Source: Oehlia diaphana (Eukaryota > Glomeromycota > Glomeromycetes > Glomerales > Glomeraceae). From it: a DNA stretch of 64,000 bases. The notes beneath the pieces are model-generated. The model was not told the DNA's origin and searched no databases. It worked only from the letters and a program-made list of their open reading frames with translations. Position numbers and translations under genes: made by a program. Shown in pieces: positions 23,163 through 35,200 of this stretch. How positions within the stretch are numbered: the stretch's first letter is position 1; each line of letters begins with the position of its first letter. The stretch spans positions 61,697 to 125,696 of the forward strand of contig QZLH01000205.1 of NCBI GenBank assembly GCA_003833135.1, given 5' to 3'.

Positions 23163-23932
23163 GTTATCTATTATCCTATAATAAATTACTGGATTTAGCA
23201 AAATTTGCATAGTAATTTTCATATTACATAATATAAGTACATAAATTTTTAATAAAATTCAGCCAGAATTTTTTTATTTGAAAACTGATCATAGATAATT
23301 TTTATGCATTAAAATAAATAAATATAATCAATTAGAAATTTTCACTTATTTTTAGCAATGGATCAACTTTTTAAAATTTTAAAAAAATTTCTTTATTTTT
23401 TAATACATAAAAGTTACAATTGATTGGCTTTCAAATAAAAAAATTTTGATTGAATTTATTGAGAATTTATAAAGTTTCATATAGCACAAAAATTAATAAT
23501 TTTACTAATAAATTTTATAAAAATTTGTAATTAATACATAGTAAAATTAATAATAATTGACAAATTTTAGGCTATATAAAATTTAAATAAGTGAATTTTT
23601 GCAAAATTCAATCAAAATTTTTTTATTTGAAAGTTAATCAATTGTAATTTTCATATATTAAAAAATAAAGAAAATTTTCTAAAATTTGATTTTTTGCTAA
23701 AAATAAGTAAGAATTTCATAATTTTTATATTATTTTGCAATGAGAAAATTTTTTTATATTTATAATTTTTCTCTTTATTTATTTTGATATATAAAAACTA
23801 TCTATGATCAGTTTTAAAATAAAAAAATTCTAGTTGAATTTTATAAAAATTCATAAATTCATATTTAATGTGAAAATTACTATGCAAATTTTATTAAATC
23901 TGATAATTTATTGTAGGGTAGCATATGATTTT
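23163..23932. mobile_element. Foldback element with nested inverted repeats
   Basis: The outer arms (about 23170-23330 and 23760-23930) are inverted copies sharing AAATTTGCATAGTAATTTTC, AACTGATCATAGATA and AAAATAAATAAA. A second, inner inverted pair contains TTTATTTGAAAG with TTAATCAATTG (near 23610) and its mirror CAATTGATTGGCTTTCAAAT (near 23419). The result is a cruciform-prone stretch of about 770 bp. There is no ORF, and the termini and target duplication were not resolved. Confidence 0.65.
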
Positions 23933-24756
23933 CTTAAATTATTAGATGTTAAAATATTTGCAAAAAATATTTTTTTGAATTTTAGCAAAAAAGGATGATT
24001 TTGGCCAAAAGTCCATTATAGTTTATATTAAATATTTGAAATTATATAACTATTAATATTTATTTTAATAAATTTATTTTAATAAATTTATAAATGTACT
24101 GCAGTTAGTATGTTTATTAAGAAATAATTTATTAATTTTATTAATAAAAATATTATTAAAATTTTTAAATTATACAATTTTTTTTTAAATATACTTGTAT
24201 TTTATTTATCAAGAAATAAAGTTGTTTGCTAAAAATAAAATGAAATAGTAAACAATTTCAATATAATAAAATTCACTAATTTCAACAAGCAAGCAACTTT
24301 ATTAAGGAATTTGAAAAATTCTATTTATTTACCTAATTTGTAGATGTACACATTAAAATAAAATAGAATAATTCTAAAAATATTGGACTATATAATTGAC
24401 TATGTTATTAAAATAGTTATTTGCCTTCAAATTTAATAAAATTTAAATATTTTTTAAAAAAAGTTATATCTAAATAACTCAGCAAAATTTGATTATTTTA
24501 AATACTAGTTAATATTTTATTATTTGGCTTTAATAATAATCACAAAAAAAAAATTTAATCAAGTAACATTAAAGTAAATAAAAATTATGAAAATCGAAAA
24601 AAAATAATCTTTTCCTAACATGGATCTTGTATATGTGAAAAGTAAAAAGATTTTTGAAATAATATATTTGAATTTTATTCTGTATTATTTTATTTTTTTT
24701 TTTTTGTAAAGTAACGGAATATATAACTTTTAGTTGGATTCTATTATATTATACAA
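23933..24756. other. AT-rich DNA at the end of the repeat island
   Basis: No gene is supported. The right part is probably the 3' flank of the PBDC1 gene. Confidence 0.4.
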
Positions 24757-25543
24757 TTACAGTGTTGTTTTCTTTTGAGCTAATTGAGAATTCAAGCCTT
24801 GCTTATTTCTTGCTATTTCAATTGCATAAAACTATAAGAAAATCAAAAGATCATATAAGCAAAAGAATTTCAAAAATGCAGAAAATTACCCGTACCTGCA
24901 TCCGTGTAACTATAATCCAAGATAAAAAAAAAAGGATGGTTAAACTAATATGATCATCACAATCTCATTCCCGATCATTGTATCTGTGTAAGACCCCACA
25001 ATAAACTTACCAAACATTGTGTTTTCTTCAGTATAATCACCATCAACATTTTTTCTTAATAAGGTACCAAAATTATAATCACTAACACGCTTTTCATATT
25101 TCATAATCCAATTTCTCCAAATTTCTTTTCCGTTGGTAGATTTCATTTCTTCTTCATCTATTTCAATTAATGAAAAATTTGGGAAAGTATTTTGAAAATC
25201 TTGATAAATTTCATCATCAATTCTAATTAAGATAAAAAAACTATTTTAATTTTTTAAAAAAAATATTTTTTTTTTTTTTAATAAAATTCTTATATGAATA
25301 AATAATTACGGCGTTAATCGAAGAGATTTTCCATCAATACTCGATATTAATCTAAAATATGTTTCTGCATATTGCGTGGCTTTGACCGCCCATTGCTTTT
25401 CTTTTTAAAGAAAAGTTTTTATTTAAGAAATAGGAAAAACAGGATTGATTTATAAAGAAAATTTTCAAAAAAAAAAAAAAGTGAATTAAAAACTAACCAA
25501 TCTCTGGGAGTTGTTCAAGTTCATCAGCGCTAGGTAGTGCCAT
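24757..25543 (-). CDS. PBDC1: PBDC1 / Chp1 family protein (eEF1A chaperone)
   Basis: Five exons (complement of 25498-25543, 25310-25400, 25011-25222, 24896-24909, 24757-24831) give 145 residues in consistent phase. The order of conserved blocks fits the PBDC1/YPL225W family: QWAVKATQYAETYFRLISSI, SLRLTPIDDEIY, WRNWIMKYEKRVSDYNFGTL, YTEENTMF, then VTRMQFYAIEIARNKQG. The last block appears only when a 14-nt exon (24896-24909) is included. Without it the frame runs into an implausible tail. Yeast YPL225W/Chp1 has been reported as a ribosome-associated chaperone for nascent eEF1A. It is transcribed away from SEC2, with about 535 bp between the starts. Family assignment is secure; function is from homologues. 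Confidence 0.88.
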
Positions 25544-26078
25544 GGTGGTTTTAACCGTGATTGTAAAAAGTTTGGAATAAAAACAGTAAAAACGAAAAGC
25601 TAGAAAACTAAAATCCGAAATTGACCATCCTCTGTTTTTTTTAGGTATTGAATTCAAAAAATTGCAACCAACGGTGAACCAATCAAAATTAATTTGGTAA
25701 ATTGAACTTAGCCACATAACCGCCATTTCGATGATATTTTAATTTTTTTTAATTTACATATCACATTGCTTCTCTTTTTTTTTGTTTCAATTAAGCATAA
25801 AAGATTTCGTGGTTTAAAATCGTAAGAAACTTTTTTTTTTCTTTTTCTTTCTTTGTTTATTTTATAATTTAAACCGATAAGAAAAACCAACCTTGGTTTT
25901 GCCTTAATTGCGCAACTTGGTTAGATCCAAATCGATATACGTTATTGTAGAACACCTTTCAACCTTCCTACTATTTTATACAAAAAAAAAAAAATATATT
26001 CTCAAGTTGTATTTTTATATACTTTATTTTATAATTTTTTTTTTTTTTTTTTTTGTAATATTAACTTAACAATTCGTC

Positions 26079-27872
26079 ATGACTGAAGCCGAGCCACCTA
26101 CAATTCCTGTAACAAACGGAGCTAAAGATTATACAACAAAAGACATTGAAAAATTACATGCTAGAATTCAAGCAGTCATTGATAAACCTCCAGTATCTAG
26201 TCCAAAAGCACAATCTAATACAGATTCTATACCGAGCGTTGTGCTAGAAGAATCTGCCAAGGTTTCAAATGAATCAGGTTCATTGAATGATCAACTTTTA
26301 ACATCTGCTGATACGACAATTAAAGCTTGTGAGAATGAAGTAATTGAAAATGATTTAAAGGAATGCTATTGTCAAAATTTAAGTATAATTCCTGGAACAG
26401 CGAATTGTAATAGATGTGAAAGAGTTGTTCCTGCGTTAGTAGATTTACATAAACAACGTTTACAACAGCTTGACGATTTAGAAGTTGCTAATAATAGGAT
26501 AAAAGAAGAATTTGACAAAGTAGAAAGGCAAAATGACGAAATTGAGAATTTACGTAAAAGAATTGAAGAATTGGAAGATCAAATTGATGTAAAAACTGAT
26601 GAATTTATTGCTTTACAAAAAGATATGGCTATATTAAATGATAAATTTGTCGATGAAATTACTAAAGTTGCCGAATTACAGCATTCTAAAGAAGTAGTTG
26701 AAGGCGAATTGGAAGAATTAAGTAGAGTTTTATTTGAGCAAGCCAATGGAATGGTTGCTTCAGCTGCAAAAGAAAGATATGATTTAGAAGTTCAACAAAA
26801 AGCATTAGAAAAGCAACTTAAAGAAACTCAGGAACGTCTAATGGCCGAGAGTTCTCAGCTTAAAGAATTAAGAGAGAAAATGGAACAATTAGTACAAAAT
26901 CAACCACAACCAGAAAGTAAAAGATCAAGCTCAAGTGATCCTTCATTTAGAGCAAGTATTGATTTCGCTGAACTATTTGGTTTGCGTGAAAAATCACCCG
27001 ACGCTGCTGCTACTTTACCTGGTCCTACAGGAGTCGACGGAATTGGTATTGATAATGAATTGATTGCAGATTTTCAGGAATTTGTTGAACAAAGTCCGAC
27101 TGTAAGGCTTCAAAAAATTCATACTATTCCTTTTATGCGTCATTGTTTAGAAGAAGATGTGGATCCTTGTATGAGATTTGGAAGTAACCCTCGTGTATCT
27201 TCACGTAGAATAGTTGATGCTATTGTTGCAAACACTTGTTTTATTGAAGAATCTCCTCCTGGTGCTGATAAAGAACAAGCTTTAAATTCACATTCTCCCA
27301 TTCGTAATTCTGCTTCTAAGCCGATGTTATGGGAACGTCTTTCAGGAAATTCAAATTCTCCAAGGATAGGTTGCCAATGTTGTGGTCGGATTGGTCCTTT
27401 GCCTTTTCAATATCGTATAACGAATTTAGATGATTGGTCTTTAATTGATCGTTATTGCCGTGATCGGCTGGTGGCTGTTTGCGAATTTTACGTATTTATT
27501 CGTAATATTCGTCAAGGCCTATATAATAATAGGCCAATTGTTGACCTTTATGCTGAATGTTTAAGATTACGTTTACAAATGTTTTATGCAAGGTTAGGAG
27601 CGTTACCTTCTATGCTAAATACACTTGGAATTAAAAGTGCAGAATTAGCTTCTGCGAAGAAACCTTCTCGCGCGCCTTCCGAGACTGGTGAAAATCAGCC
27701 AAATCAAACTGGAGAAGAACCTGAAATAACAATGGTTGACGAACCAGCTGCTGTACAGATTATTGCACCACCACGGGAATCAAGTCTTCCAAATTTAAAC
27801 ACTCCTCCAGATACGCCTGATGATGATACAGAGAAAGATTCAAATTCTTTAAATAATGGCCTTACCATGTAA
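26079..27872 (+). CDS. SEC2: Sec2/Rabin8-family Rab guanine-nucleotide exchange factor
   Basis: A single exon encodes 597 residues. The protein is predicted to activate the Rab of post-Golgi secretory vesicles (Sec4/Rab8), a step in polarised exocytosis and hyphal tip growth. A coiled coil spans about residues 120-290. It contains the Sec2 GEF signature LEELSRVLFEQANGMVASAA near residues 208-230. A second conserved block, IPFMRHCLEEDVDPC and RRIVDAIVANTCFIE, lies near 348-390 and is typical of the fungal Sec2/GRAB C-terminal region. A Cys-rich piece (CYCQNL..CNRC) is near 110-125, and the C-terminal 80 residues are Pro/Ser/Glu-rich and probably disordered. The start follows a long T run. No introns, unlike most neighbours. 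Confidence 0.9.
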   Translation: MTEAEPPTIPVTNGAKDYTTKDIEKLHARIQAVIDKPPVSSPKAQSNTDSIPSVVLEESAKVSNESGSLNDQLLTSADTTIKACENEVIENDLKECYCQNLSIIPGTANCNRCERVVPALVDLHKQRLQQLDDLEVANNRIKEEFDKVERQNDEIENLRKRIEELEDQIDVKTDEFIALQKDMAILNDKFVDEITKVAELQHSKEVVEGELEELSRVLFEQANGMVASAAKERYDLEVQQKALEKQLKETQERLMAESSQLKELREKMEQLVQNQPQPESKRSSSSDPSFRASIDFAELFGLREKSPDAAATLPGPTGVDGIGIDNELIADFQEFVEQSPTVRLQKIHTIPFMRHCLEEDVDPCMRFGSNPRVSSRRIVDAIVANTCFIEESPPGADKEQALNSHSPIRNSASKPMLWERLSGNSNSPRIGCQCCGRIGPLPFQYRITNLDDWSLIDRYCRDRLVAVCEFYVFIRNIRQGLYNNRPIVDLYAECLRLRLQMFYARLGALPSMLNTLGIKSAELASAKKPSRAPSETGENQPNQTGEEPEITMVDEPAAVQIIAPPRESSLPNLNTPPDTPDDDTEKDSNSLNNGLTM

Positions 27873-28944
27873 TAAATTAATGATTGAATTTTTCTTTCAA
27901 TATTTGCAGGAGAAGTCTTTATTTTCAAAAGTTGACCTGATCTTCATTGATGTTAAATGCGTCATATTATCATCATTATTAAATACGTCTTAGATTTTGG
28001 TTGAAAGTTTTAAAGTTTAGTGATAATTATTCAAGGCATTTTTGTAGCGATTATGATGGGAATAGTAATTTGATGGAAAAAAATTTTTCCTAAAACAATT
28101 TGGTTTATGTAAATTATTTTATAATCTTTTAATACATTTATTTTTGAAAAAGAAGTTGCAATATTTTAATTTTCTTTTTTTGGTCAAATTCATTCACTTA
28201 TTTCAATTTTTTTTTGTTAAAAAATTTATTGATTGAACAATCGGTTTATATTATTTTTTGTGTATAGTATGTTTTTGTTAATATTTGTAATTTTGTCATT
28301 GCATAATTATTAGCATATTTATCTTATCTCATAATCAATTGATAAAAAATTTTTGTGCATGTATAATTAATTTATTAGAGTTCAAAAAATATAATGTTAT
28401 TTCAGAAAAACGTTTTTATTCAAGTTTATTAAATAAATATATTAACTCGAAAGTATAGGGTTAGGATTAGCTATGTATGGTATGGCCGAGCAACCCCTTG
28501 ATTTTTTAAATTTTTGATGTTTTTGATCACAATCACCCCTATCTGTTAAATTGTCATGTTGAAATATCACATCACATTATTTATATTTTGGTATTCATCA
28601 TCATTTTGACGGATAAGGACAAAAGTTACTGTCAATACTAGAGTAGAGGAAACTCTGGTGAATTTCGTGTTATAATGAAATCTTATTTGTGATCATTTCA
28701 TTGATTGGGTTTTACTAAATAATATAATTAATAATGCATACTGACTTATATTTAATTCAAAATGTCATTCTTTCTTAACTCCAAATTCTAGATCTTCAAA
28801 ATTTAGTTTATTTATTAGTAGAAATTATAGTGTTTATAATCCATAAAATATATTTATTTATGAAAAAAAAAAAAAAATAAAATAAAATTACTAATTACAA
28901 AAAATCAATTTAAAATTTACAAATTATATATGAAATTATATTTA
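27873..28944. other. Convergent 3' intergenic region (SEC2 / CTR9)
   Basis: No gene is supported. It holds the 3' flanks of two converging genes, with a long A run near 28862. Confidence 0.5.
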
Positions 28945-31848
28945 TTAAATATTAAAACCTCTACGAGACTTTTTAGAAGACATTCCCCTGTCTTCTTCAT
29001 CGGAGGAGTATCTTCTTCTTTTTGATTTTTCCTCTCGTGCGTATAATATCTTTTGCATTGCAGCATATTCCTGAAGACGTTCATTTCTTATTCTGTCTTC
29101 TTCTGCAGCTCTCTTTCGTCTTTCTTCTTCCAACACTGCCTCTTCCGCAACTCTTTGTTCTTCTATACGTTGTTTTTCTTCTTCAACCCTTTTTCTTTCT
29201 GTTCTTTCAACTTCTTTTTGTTCTTCAATTACTTCGAGCTCTTTCTTCTTTTTTTCAAAACTTCCAATCATTGAGTTTCCAAAGGCAACACGATTCTTCA
29301 CTAGATCACGATCAAACATCACTTTTTTGTATTCTTCTTTAAGTATCTCTTCAAATGTTTTTGTAGACCATTGGGCCCAAGCGATTACTTTTTTCAATTC
29401 TGGCAATGAAATATTTGGAGATGCTGTGGTTATTGGAGCCGTTTGGCCTACTTTTGATTGACCTAATTTGGCGTCTCTGATTAATTGAGCACGGGTTTGT
29501 TGGAGCAAAGCGAGGTTATGAAGTGCAATCTTATGATCTGGCTTCAATCGGAGAGCTCTCTGTGTCCAATCCAAAGCTGTTTCTAATGATTCAAGGTCCT
29601 TTCGTTCTTTTCCAATTATATAATATACTCTTGCAATCCACTCCATTATCTGGTAATCCCTATGTTGATACTTTTTGGAAGCTACTTCATAAAAACGTAT
29701 TGCGTTACCATAATCGCCTAAAAGAGCACAAGTATGTGCATAATTAATATTAAATTCAGGCTTAGGGCAATTTTGAAGTATTTTCCAAAAACCCTCATTT
29801 GCTTCTTGCATTCTTCCGGTTTCTGCTAATGCTACAGTAATTCCATTAGCTGCCCATATATTTCTTGGGTTTAAATTTAGAGCTCTTTGGAATAATTCTA
29901 CAGCTCTCTTATAATACGCTTCTCTCTGTGGTTTTTCATGCTCTTGTTTGATTAGACGTGCCCTAATTAAGTATAAACTGCCTAATGCTGTTATAGCTAC
30001 TAAATCATTTTTTTCCGCAAGAGAATGCAAAAGATTTCTAGGTGTTTGAAAATCTCCACGTCTCAACTGATATAAAGCGTGGATTTTTTTGACTTCCATA
30101 TTCTCTTCATCAAGATCTAAAACTTCATGAATTATTTCATCAACTTTATGATAATTTTTAAGTTTATCTTCAATTGCAGCTAGACGTAACCGAGCTAACA
30201 CAAATTCAGGGCTACGATCTATAATCTTCTTATAAATTTGTCTTGCCTGCTCTGTTTTATGTGCGGCTTCATTAGCACGTCCCTTATTATAACACACCGT
30301 TAATCCGCGATATCCTCCTTTTTCCGGCAATTTCTCAATTATTCTTAAGGCTTCACTATAATGTTCAATTGCTTCTTCATATAATTTAGCTTTAAAAGCC
30401 ATATTCCCCATTTTATTGAGAAGTTCAAATGGAACTGATCTATGAAGACGTTCATATAATTCCTTTGCTTTCTTTAATGATGCAAGCGCTTTAACCGGAT
30501 TCTTTTTTTGTTCAAAGAACCAAGCCTTTACTGTTGAAATGTCAGGATTCTTATATTTGTCTTCTACGAAAGCTTTCGAGATTCTATCGAAATCATTTAA
30601 TGCTTTTTGCCTAACTGATTGATCCGAGTCATTAAAGCCAATATGAGCGTTCAATACGCATAAAACTGTGGTAACGTCTAAATTTTTGATATTTAGGTGC
30701 CATAATTTTTCGAATTCATCTTTAGCTTCTTCATAATAACCATTACGAATCAACATTTGTCCGTATCCATAACGCGCTGAAGTATGATTTTCATTAATGT
30801 CTATTGCATGATAATAGTGATAAAAAGCCTTATCATAGTCTTCTATAAAATGATAAGCTCTAGCAAGTTGATAATGCGTTTCGGATTGCATAAATCTGGA
30901 ATCGGCATATTTTTCGGCTCGTCTTAAAGCTTCTAGAGCAAAATCCATCTCTTCTCGAAGATAGAACCCGTGCGCCAAAAGAATTAGTGCACTGGATTTG
31001 GTAGGATCAATATTAAGAGCTAATTCCACGCGCTCCATGCCTGCGCAATAGTTAGCTAATCTTTCTTCGTCAGATACATCTTTATAAGGATCAAGTTGTT
31101 TAGCAATATCAAATTCAATAGTAGCTAGAAGGATATTAGCGGGTACACTATTTGGGTTCATTGTAATAGCTCTATCAAAGGCTTGGACTGCTTCATTAAA
31201 CCGATTCAATTTATTGAGGCAAAGACCAATTCCAATACGAGGATCTGGATGCGTCATAAAAGGGTTAAGCCTAGCAATTCTTTGATATGTTGCAAGAGCA
31301 TCTTTGAAAGCTTTATGAGAATATTGTATACGAGCTAAACCAAAAAGAGCCGGTATAAAATTTGGCGAAATTCTTAAGGCATTTGAAAATTCGCGACCCG
31401 CCTGCACTACATCTTTTTTTGCAAGATATATAAGACCTTTCCCCACTAAAGAAATAAGATTTTGAGGATTGAGCTGCGAAGCTTCGTTGAATTTCTCTGT
31501 AGCTTGAACCAAAAAGTAATTTTTTTTATCGATGTTCGCTTGATACTTTGGAGCTTTATACATTTTGAAGTAAGTACTTGCAAGTAAGTTCAAGCATTTG
31601 CAACGCTCATCTATTGAACCGGGTGATAAAAGACCTCTTTCTAAAATACTAACAGCTTCTTCAGGTGACTCACGATTTACGTTATAGAAAAGTGCAAAAT
31701 GTATCCAGTATTTCATGTCAATGACTTCATTACCAAACATATTGAGAGTTTCCCCTGCTGTTCCAAGCTGGTCACAATCAATTTCAACCGTTTGGTTCGA
31801 GATCGGAAGCGGAATTTCAACAACTTTTTGAATAGATCCAACGCTCAT
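28945..31848 (-). CDS. CTR9: Paf1 complex subunit Ctr9
   Basis: A single exon encodes 967 residues. Ctr9 is the scaffold of the Paf1 complex, which travels with RNA polymerase II and is needed for H2B ubiquitination and H3K4 methylation. Tetratricopeptide repeats fill most of the protein (about residues 40-780), for example AVQAFDRAITMNPNSVPANI, HYYHAIDINENHTSARYGYG and ELFQRALNLNPRNIWAANGI. The N-terminal block begins IPLPISNQTVEIDC, a typical Ctr9 opening. The last 130 residues are an extended Glu/Arg/Lys helix ending in a basic nuclear-signal-like stretch, KSKRRRYSSDEED and SSKKSRRGF. It is shorter than the animal protein. Intronless. A CACGTGAT site lies near 32045, about 200 bp upstream of its start. 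Confidence 0.96.
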   Translation of the reverse strand: MSVGSIQKVVEIPLPISNQTVEIDCDQLGTAGETLNMFGNEVIDMKYWIHFALFYNVNRESPEEAVSILERGLLSPGSIDERCKCLNLLASTYFKMYKAPKYQANIDKKNYFLVQATEKFNEASQLNPQNLISLVGKGLIYLAKKDVVQAGREFSNALRISPNFIPALFGLARIQYSHKAFKDALATYQRIARLNPFMTHPDPRIGIGLCLNKLNRFNEAVQAFDRAITMNPNSVPANILLATIEFDIAKQLDPYKDVSDEERLANYCAGMERVELALNIDPTKSSALILLAHGFYLREEMDFALEALRRAEKYADSRFMQSETHYQLARAYHFIEDYDKAFYHYYHAIDINENHTSARYGYGQMLIRNGYYEEAKDEFEKLWHLNIKNLDVTTVLCVLNAHIGFNDSDQSVRQKALNDFDRISKAFVEDKYKNPDISTVKAWFFEQKKNPVKALASLKKAKELYERLHRSVPFELLNKMGNMAFKAKLYEEAIEHYSEALRIIEKLPEKGGYRGLTVCYNKGRANEAAHKTEQARQIYKKIIDRSPEFVLARLRLAAIEDKLKNYHKVDEIIHEVLDLDEENMEVKKIHALYQLRRGDFQTPRNLLHSLAEKNDLVAITALGSLYLIRARLIKQEHEKPQREAYYKRAVELFQRALNLNPRNIWAANGITVALAETGRMQEANEGFWKILQNCPKPEFNINYAHTCALLGDYGNAIRFYEVASKKYQHRDYQIMEWIARVYYIIGKERKDLESLETALDWTQRALRLKPDHKIALHNLALLQQTRAQLIRDAKLGQSKVGQTAPITTASPNISLPELKKVIAWAQWSTKTFEEILKEEYKKVMFDRDLVKNRVAFGNSMIGSFEKKKKELEVIEEQKEVERTERKRVEEEKQRIEEQRVAEEAVLEEERRKRAAEEDRIRNERLQEYAAMQKILYAREEKSKRRRYSSDEEDRGMSSKKSRRGFNI

Positions 31849-32216
31849 CTTTGTAAAATTTTGAAGTTAACAACGAAATGTATTATGTTGTTATTTCTAT
31901 TTTTTATTTACATAAAATACGTTTTGTAAATTTGAAAATGAAAGATTTCTTTTCTTGATAAGAAAAAAATACGAGCGAGAAGAAAACATGATAAAATTTA
32001 CTAGTTGAAAATGCCTTCTAGAAACTTAACTAAAATTTGCTGCGGCACGTGATTAAAATTCGTCTCTAATGAATGTATATTTATATATTTGGATTTTAAT
32101 ACCAATACTAACATAAAATTAGGTTCGAATTATCTGAGTATATTAAAAATCTTTTTTAAGATTTACAATTTTTCATAAAAAAGATCAATATCATTAATAT
32201 AAGAATTATTATCACA
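31849..32216. promoter_or_regulatory. Intergenic region: CTR9 promoter and SMC2 3' end
   Basis: There are 368 bp between the CTR9 start and the SMC2 stop, both on the minus strand. The one recognisable site is GGCACGTGATTA near 32044, an E-box core also seen in other intergenic regions of this window. Confidence 0.4.
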
Positions 32217-35200
32217 TCATCGTGATCTTTGAGTTCTTCGTCTCTCGAGCTCTTGCCTTTGTGATGTCCGCTAAGAAAAAAAGAGAGTTATTATTCGTGA
32301 TTAATATTTAATATGATAAGCATTATAAAAAATTACCTCGACAACTGAAGTACCATCCCGAAATCTTGTACGAAATAATACGTTAGCATTATTGAACATT
32401 CCATCTTTGAGTGATACTACTATAAATTGTGATCCTTTGAATCGAGTTCGAAGCAATTGACCTATATTTTGTGTATGTGAAAGGTCAAGTGCCGCATCCA
32501 CTTCATCAAGAATATACATTGGTGCAGGTTTAAATTGTAACAATGATAAGATTAGAGATAAGGCGACAAGTGATCTATGTATCAATTAAGAAATATCCGG
32601 CGTATAAGCAAAAGTAGAAAAGTAGGTTAACATAATGATTCATGCTGACCTTTGGCCGCCACTTAGCTCTGATAAACTTTGTTTCCATATTCCTCCAAGA
32701 CTCACTTTGATTTCTAAACCATTCATCAGATCTTGACCCTCAGGTGGTTGAATTTTAGCAAAACTATTTGGTAACAAATCGCTGAAAATTGCTCCAAAAT
32801 CACTAGAAAAAGGGATAAATAAATTTATAACCATTATAAATTTATTTTATTTTATGGTAAATTTCTTACGCATTAACTTTCTCCCAAGTCTTTTGCAATG
32901 CATCTTTTTTGTAGTTATCAAGAGAAACAATTGTTTCTTCGATTTTTTTCTTGTCTCTTCCAACTGTATTTAACATTTGTTTCAGAGATGCTTCTTTCTT
33001 TTCCACACTAAAAAGAAGATATGTTAATTTATAATATATAAAATAAGTCAATGATTAAATAATTAAAGCAAATTCAAACCTATCAATCATGTTCATAACT
33101 TTAGCATTGATTTTTTTACGTAATTTGTTACGATTTAATTCAAGCTGCCGCAACATCTTTTTGCATTCATTCGGGTTTTGATTTGTAAAATCAAATGGAG
33201 TATTAGGGTTTCCAAAATGCCTATTATAAAGTAATATTATATAATACTTATAAGTTATAACGTATAATAATGAGAAACTTGGCAAGATATACGTACTGTC
33301 TTTGATTTAAAATCCAGTCATGTTCATTTTCCATCCTTAAGACATTTTGTTGAGCTGCTACTACGTCCTTTTGAACCTTTTCAATATCATGATTAATCTT
33401 AGACATTTCCAATTGCGCTTCAGTTAATTGTGCTGTTTTCGCTTTAACAGCTGCTTGAAGTTCAACAATTTCCTCATCAAAAGCAGAAAGTATTTCTCTC
33501 TCTTTTTCTAATTCAGCTTGAGCTTGCTCTAGTGAGTTCTTAAAGGATGATTTGCTGTGGGATTTAGTAAATATATATAGTTTTAAACTGTTAGCCTATA
33601 ATTACCTTAAACTGATCTAGTTCATTTCTCATAGATTCAGCAGCTTGTGATAATTGTTTAATATTATTATCAACATTTTCAATTTCACTGTTGACATTTA
33701 ACAGATCCTCTTCGAATTGCTCTGTGTTAAAAAGGAACAACTTAGAAACTTCATAATCAAATTGAGAATTTGATATCAAAACTTACTCATTTCTAAGCGC
33801 ATAGTTTGAACATGTCTTTGCATATTTATTACAACTTGATTACTCTGTGCGATCTCAGATTTTCCTTTGAGTACTGATTGCTGTATAAGTATAGTATAAT
33901 TAATAATCGAAATTTTTTTTTTTTTTTTTGCTCAATTGTTTATCTACCTTGATATCTTTTAATTTAGAATCCCGATTATTTCTGAACTCATTCATTTCCT
34001 TTTCAATTCTTTGACATGAATCTAAAGCAGCTTGCCGTTTTTTCTGAGAATCGATAATAGTATTTTCATGCTCAACTATTTGAGATTTAATATTCTCAAC
34101 TATATGAATTATCTTATATCAAAAATATTTGATATTAGACACAATTTAGAACTAAAATGGATACTAGAGCTTTATAATATAGTTTCTGGTTACCTGCGAG
34201 TTACTGCTATTATTCATTTGTTGTTCTAATAATGTAACTTCATGCGTTTTCAAGTCTAACTGTTTCTTTGTTTGGTTGTACTCGTCTATTGTCTCTTGTG
34301 TGCTTCTGATTTCTGCATTCAGATCATCGAGCTCTTGTTGATAAGTTTTTAATTGTTGTTTGTATTCTTTTAAAGTTTGTAACCCTATAAGAATTCCGGC
34401 AAACAAAGGTTTTGAGCCACCTTGAAGAGTTCCAAAAGGATCATAGACATCTCCTTCAAGAGTAACAGATTTTGTTCGTACGTTCTTATCAAAAGTGACT
34501 CGTTTAGCAGTATCAGCATCTGTACATATTAAAGTATTGCCAAACACGAATTCCATAGCTGGAGTTACTACATCATCATAACCAATTAATGACAATGCTA
34601 AATGTACTTTCTCGGGTGCAAGCTGTTTAGCACTGATAAGTTTCTAACAAATTTATAATTAAATTATTTTAATATCATAATACTTTCCAAATATTAAATA
34701 TTCTTTGATCATACCTCAGCTGGTATCTTGTACGCTTTAATCTTGTTCAAAGGAATTATTGTCACGCGCTTTCGTAATTTTCCCTTTTCGATAAGTTGAG
34801 ACCCAACACTTTCGTTCTCCACAACCACCTATATCGTAAAATCTTAATTTTAACTTCCTCGATCCTTTTAAATAAAATCATACATAAACACTAAAACATA
34901 CGTTATACAATTTGCCACCAGCACAAATCTCCAAGGCAGTTGAACATTGTGCATATTGAGGATTCAAGTTAATTAGTTCAGCAACCAAACCTTTAACTTT
35001 ACTACGATCAAAGTTTGATGTTGGATCAGAATATGAGAACTCAATGTTTGATAATTGCGATGACAGAGATTCACATTTCTAAAAGTAAAAAATTTTTAGT
35101 TAAGTCATATTTTTAAACAAATCAATCCGTAAGAAAATTACCTCTGTAAACGCTTTTACTTTGTTCTGCATTGTAGATTTCTTATTCAACAAACTTTCTT

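Noticed and set aside
28455..28470. Telomere-like AGGGTTAGGATTAG
   Set aside because: Only about two imperfect units, not an interstitial telomere array.
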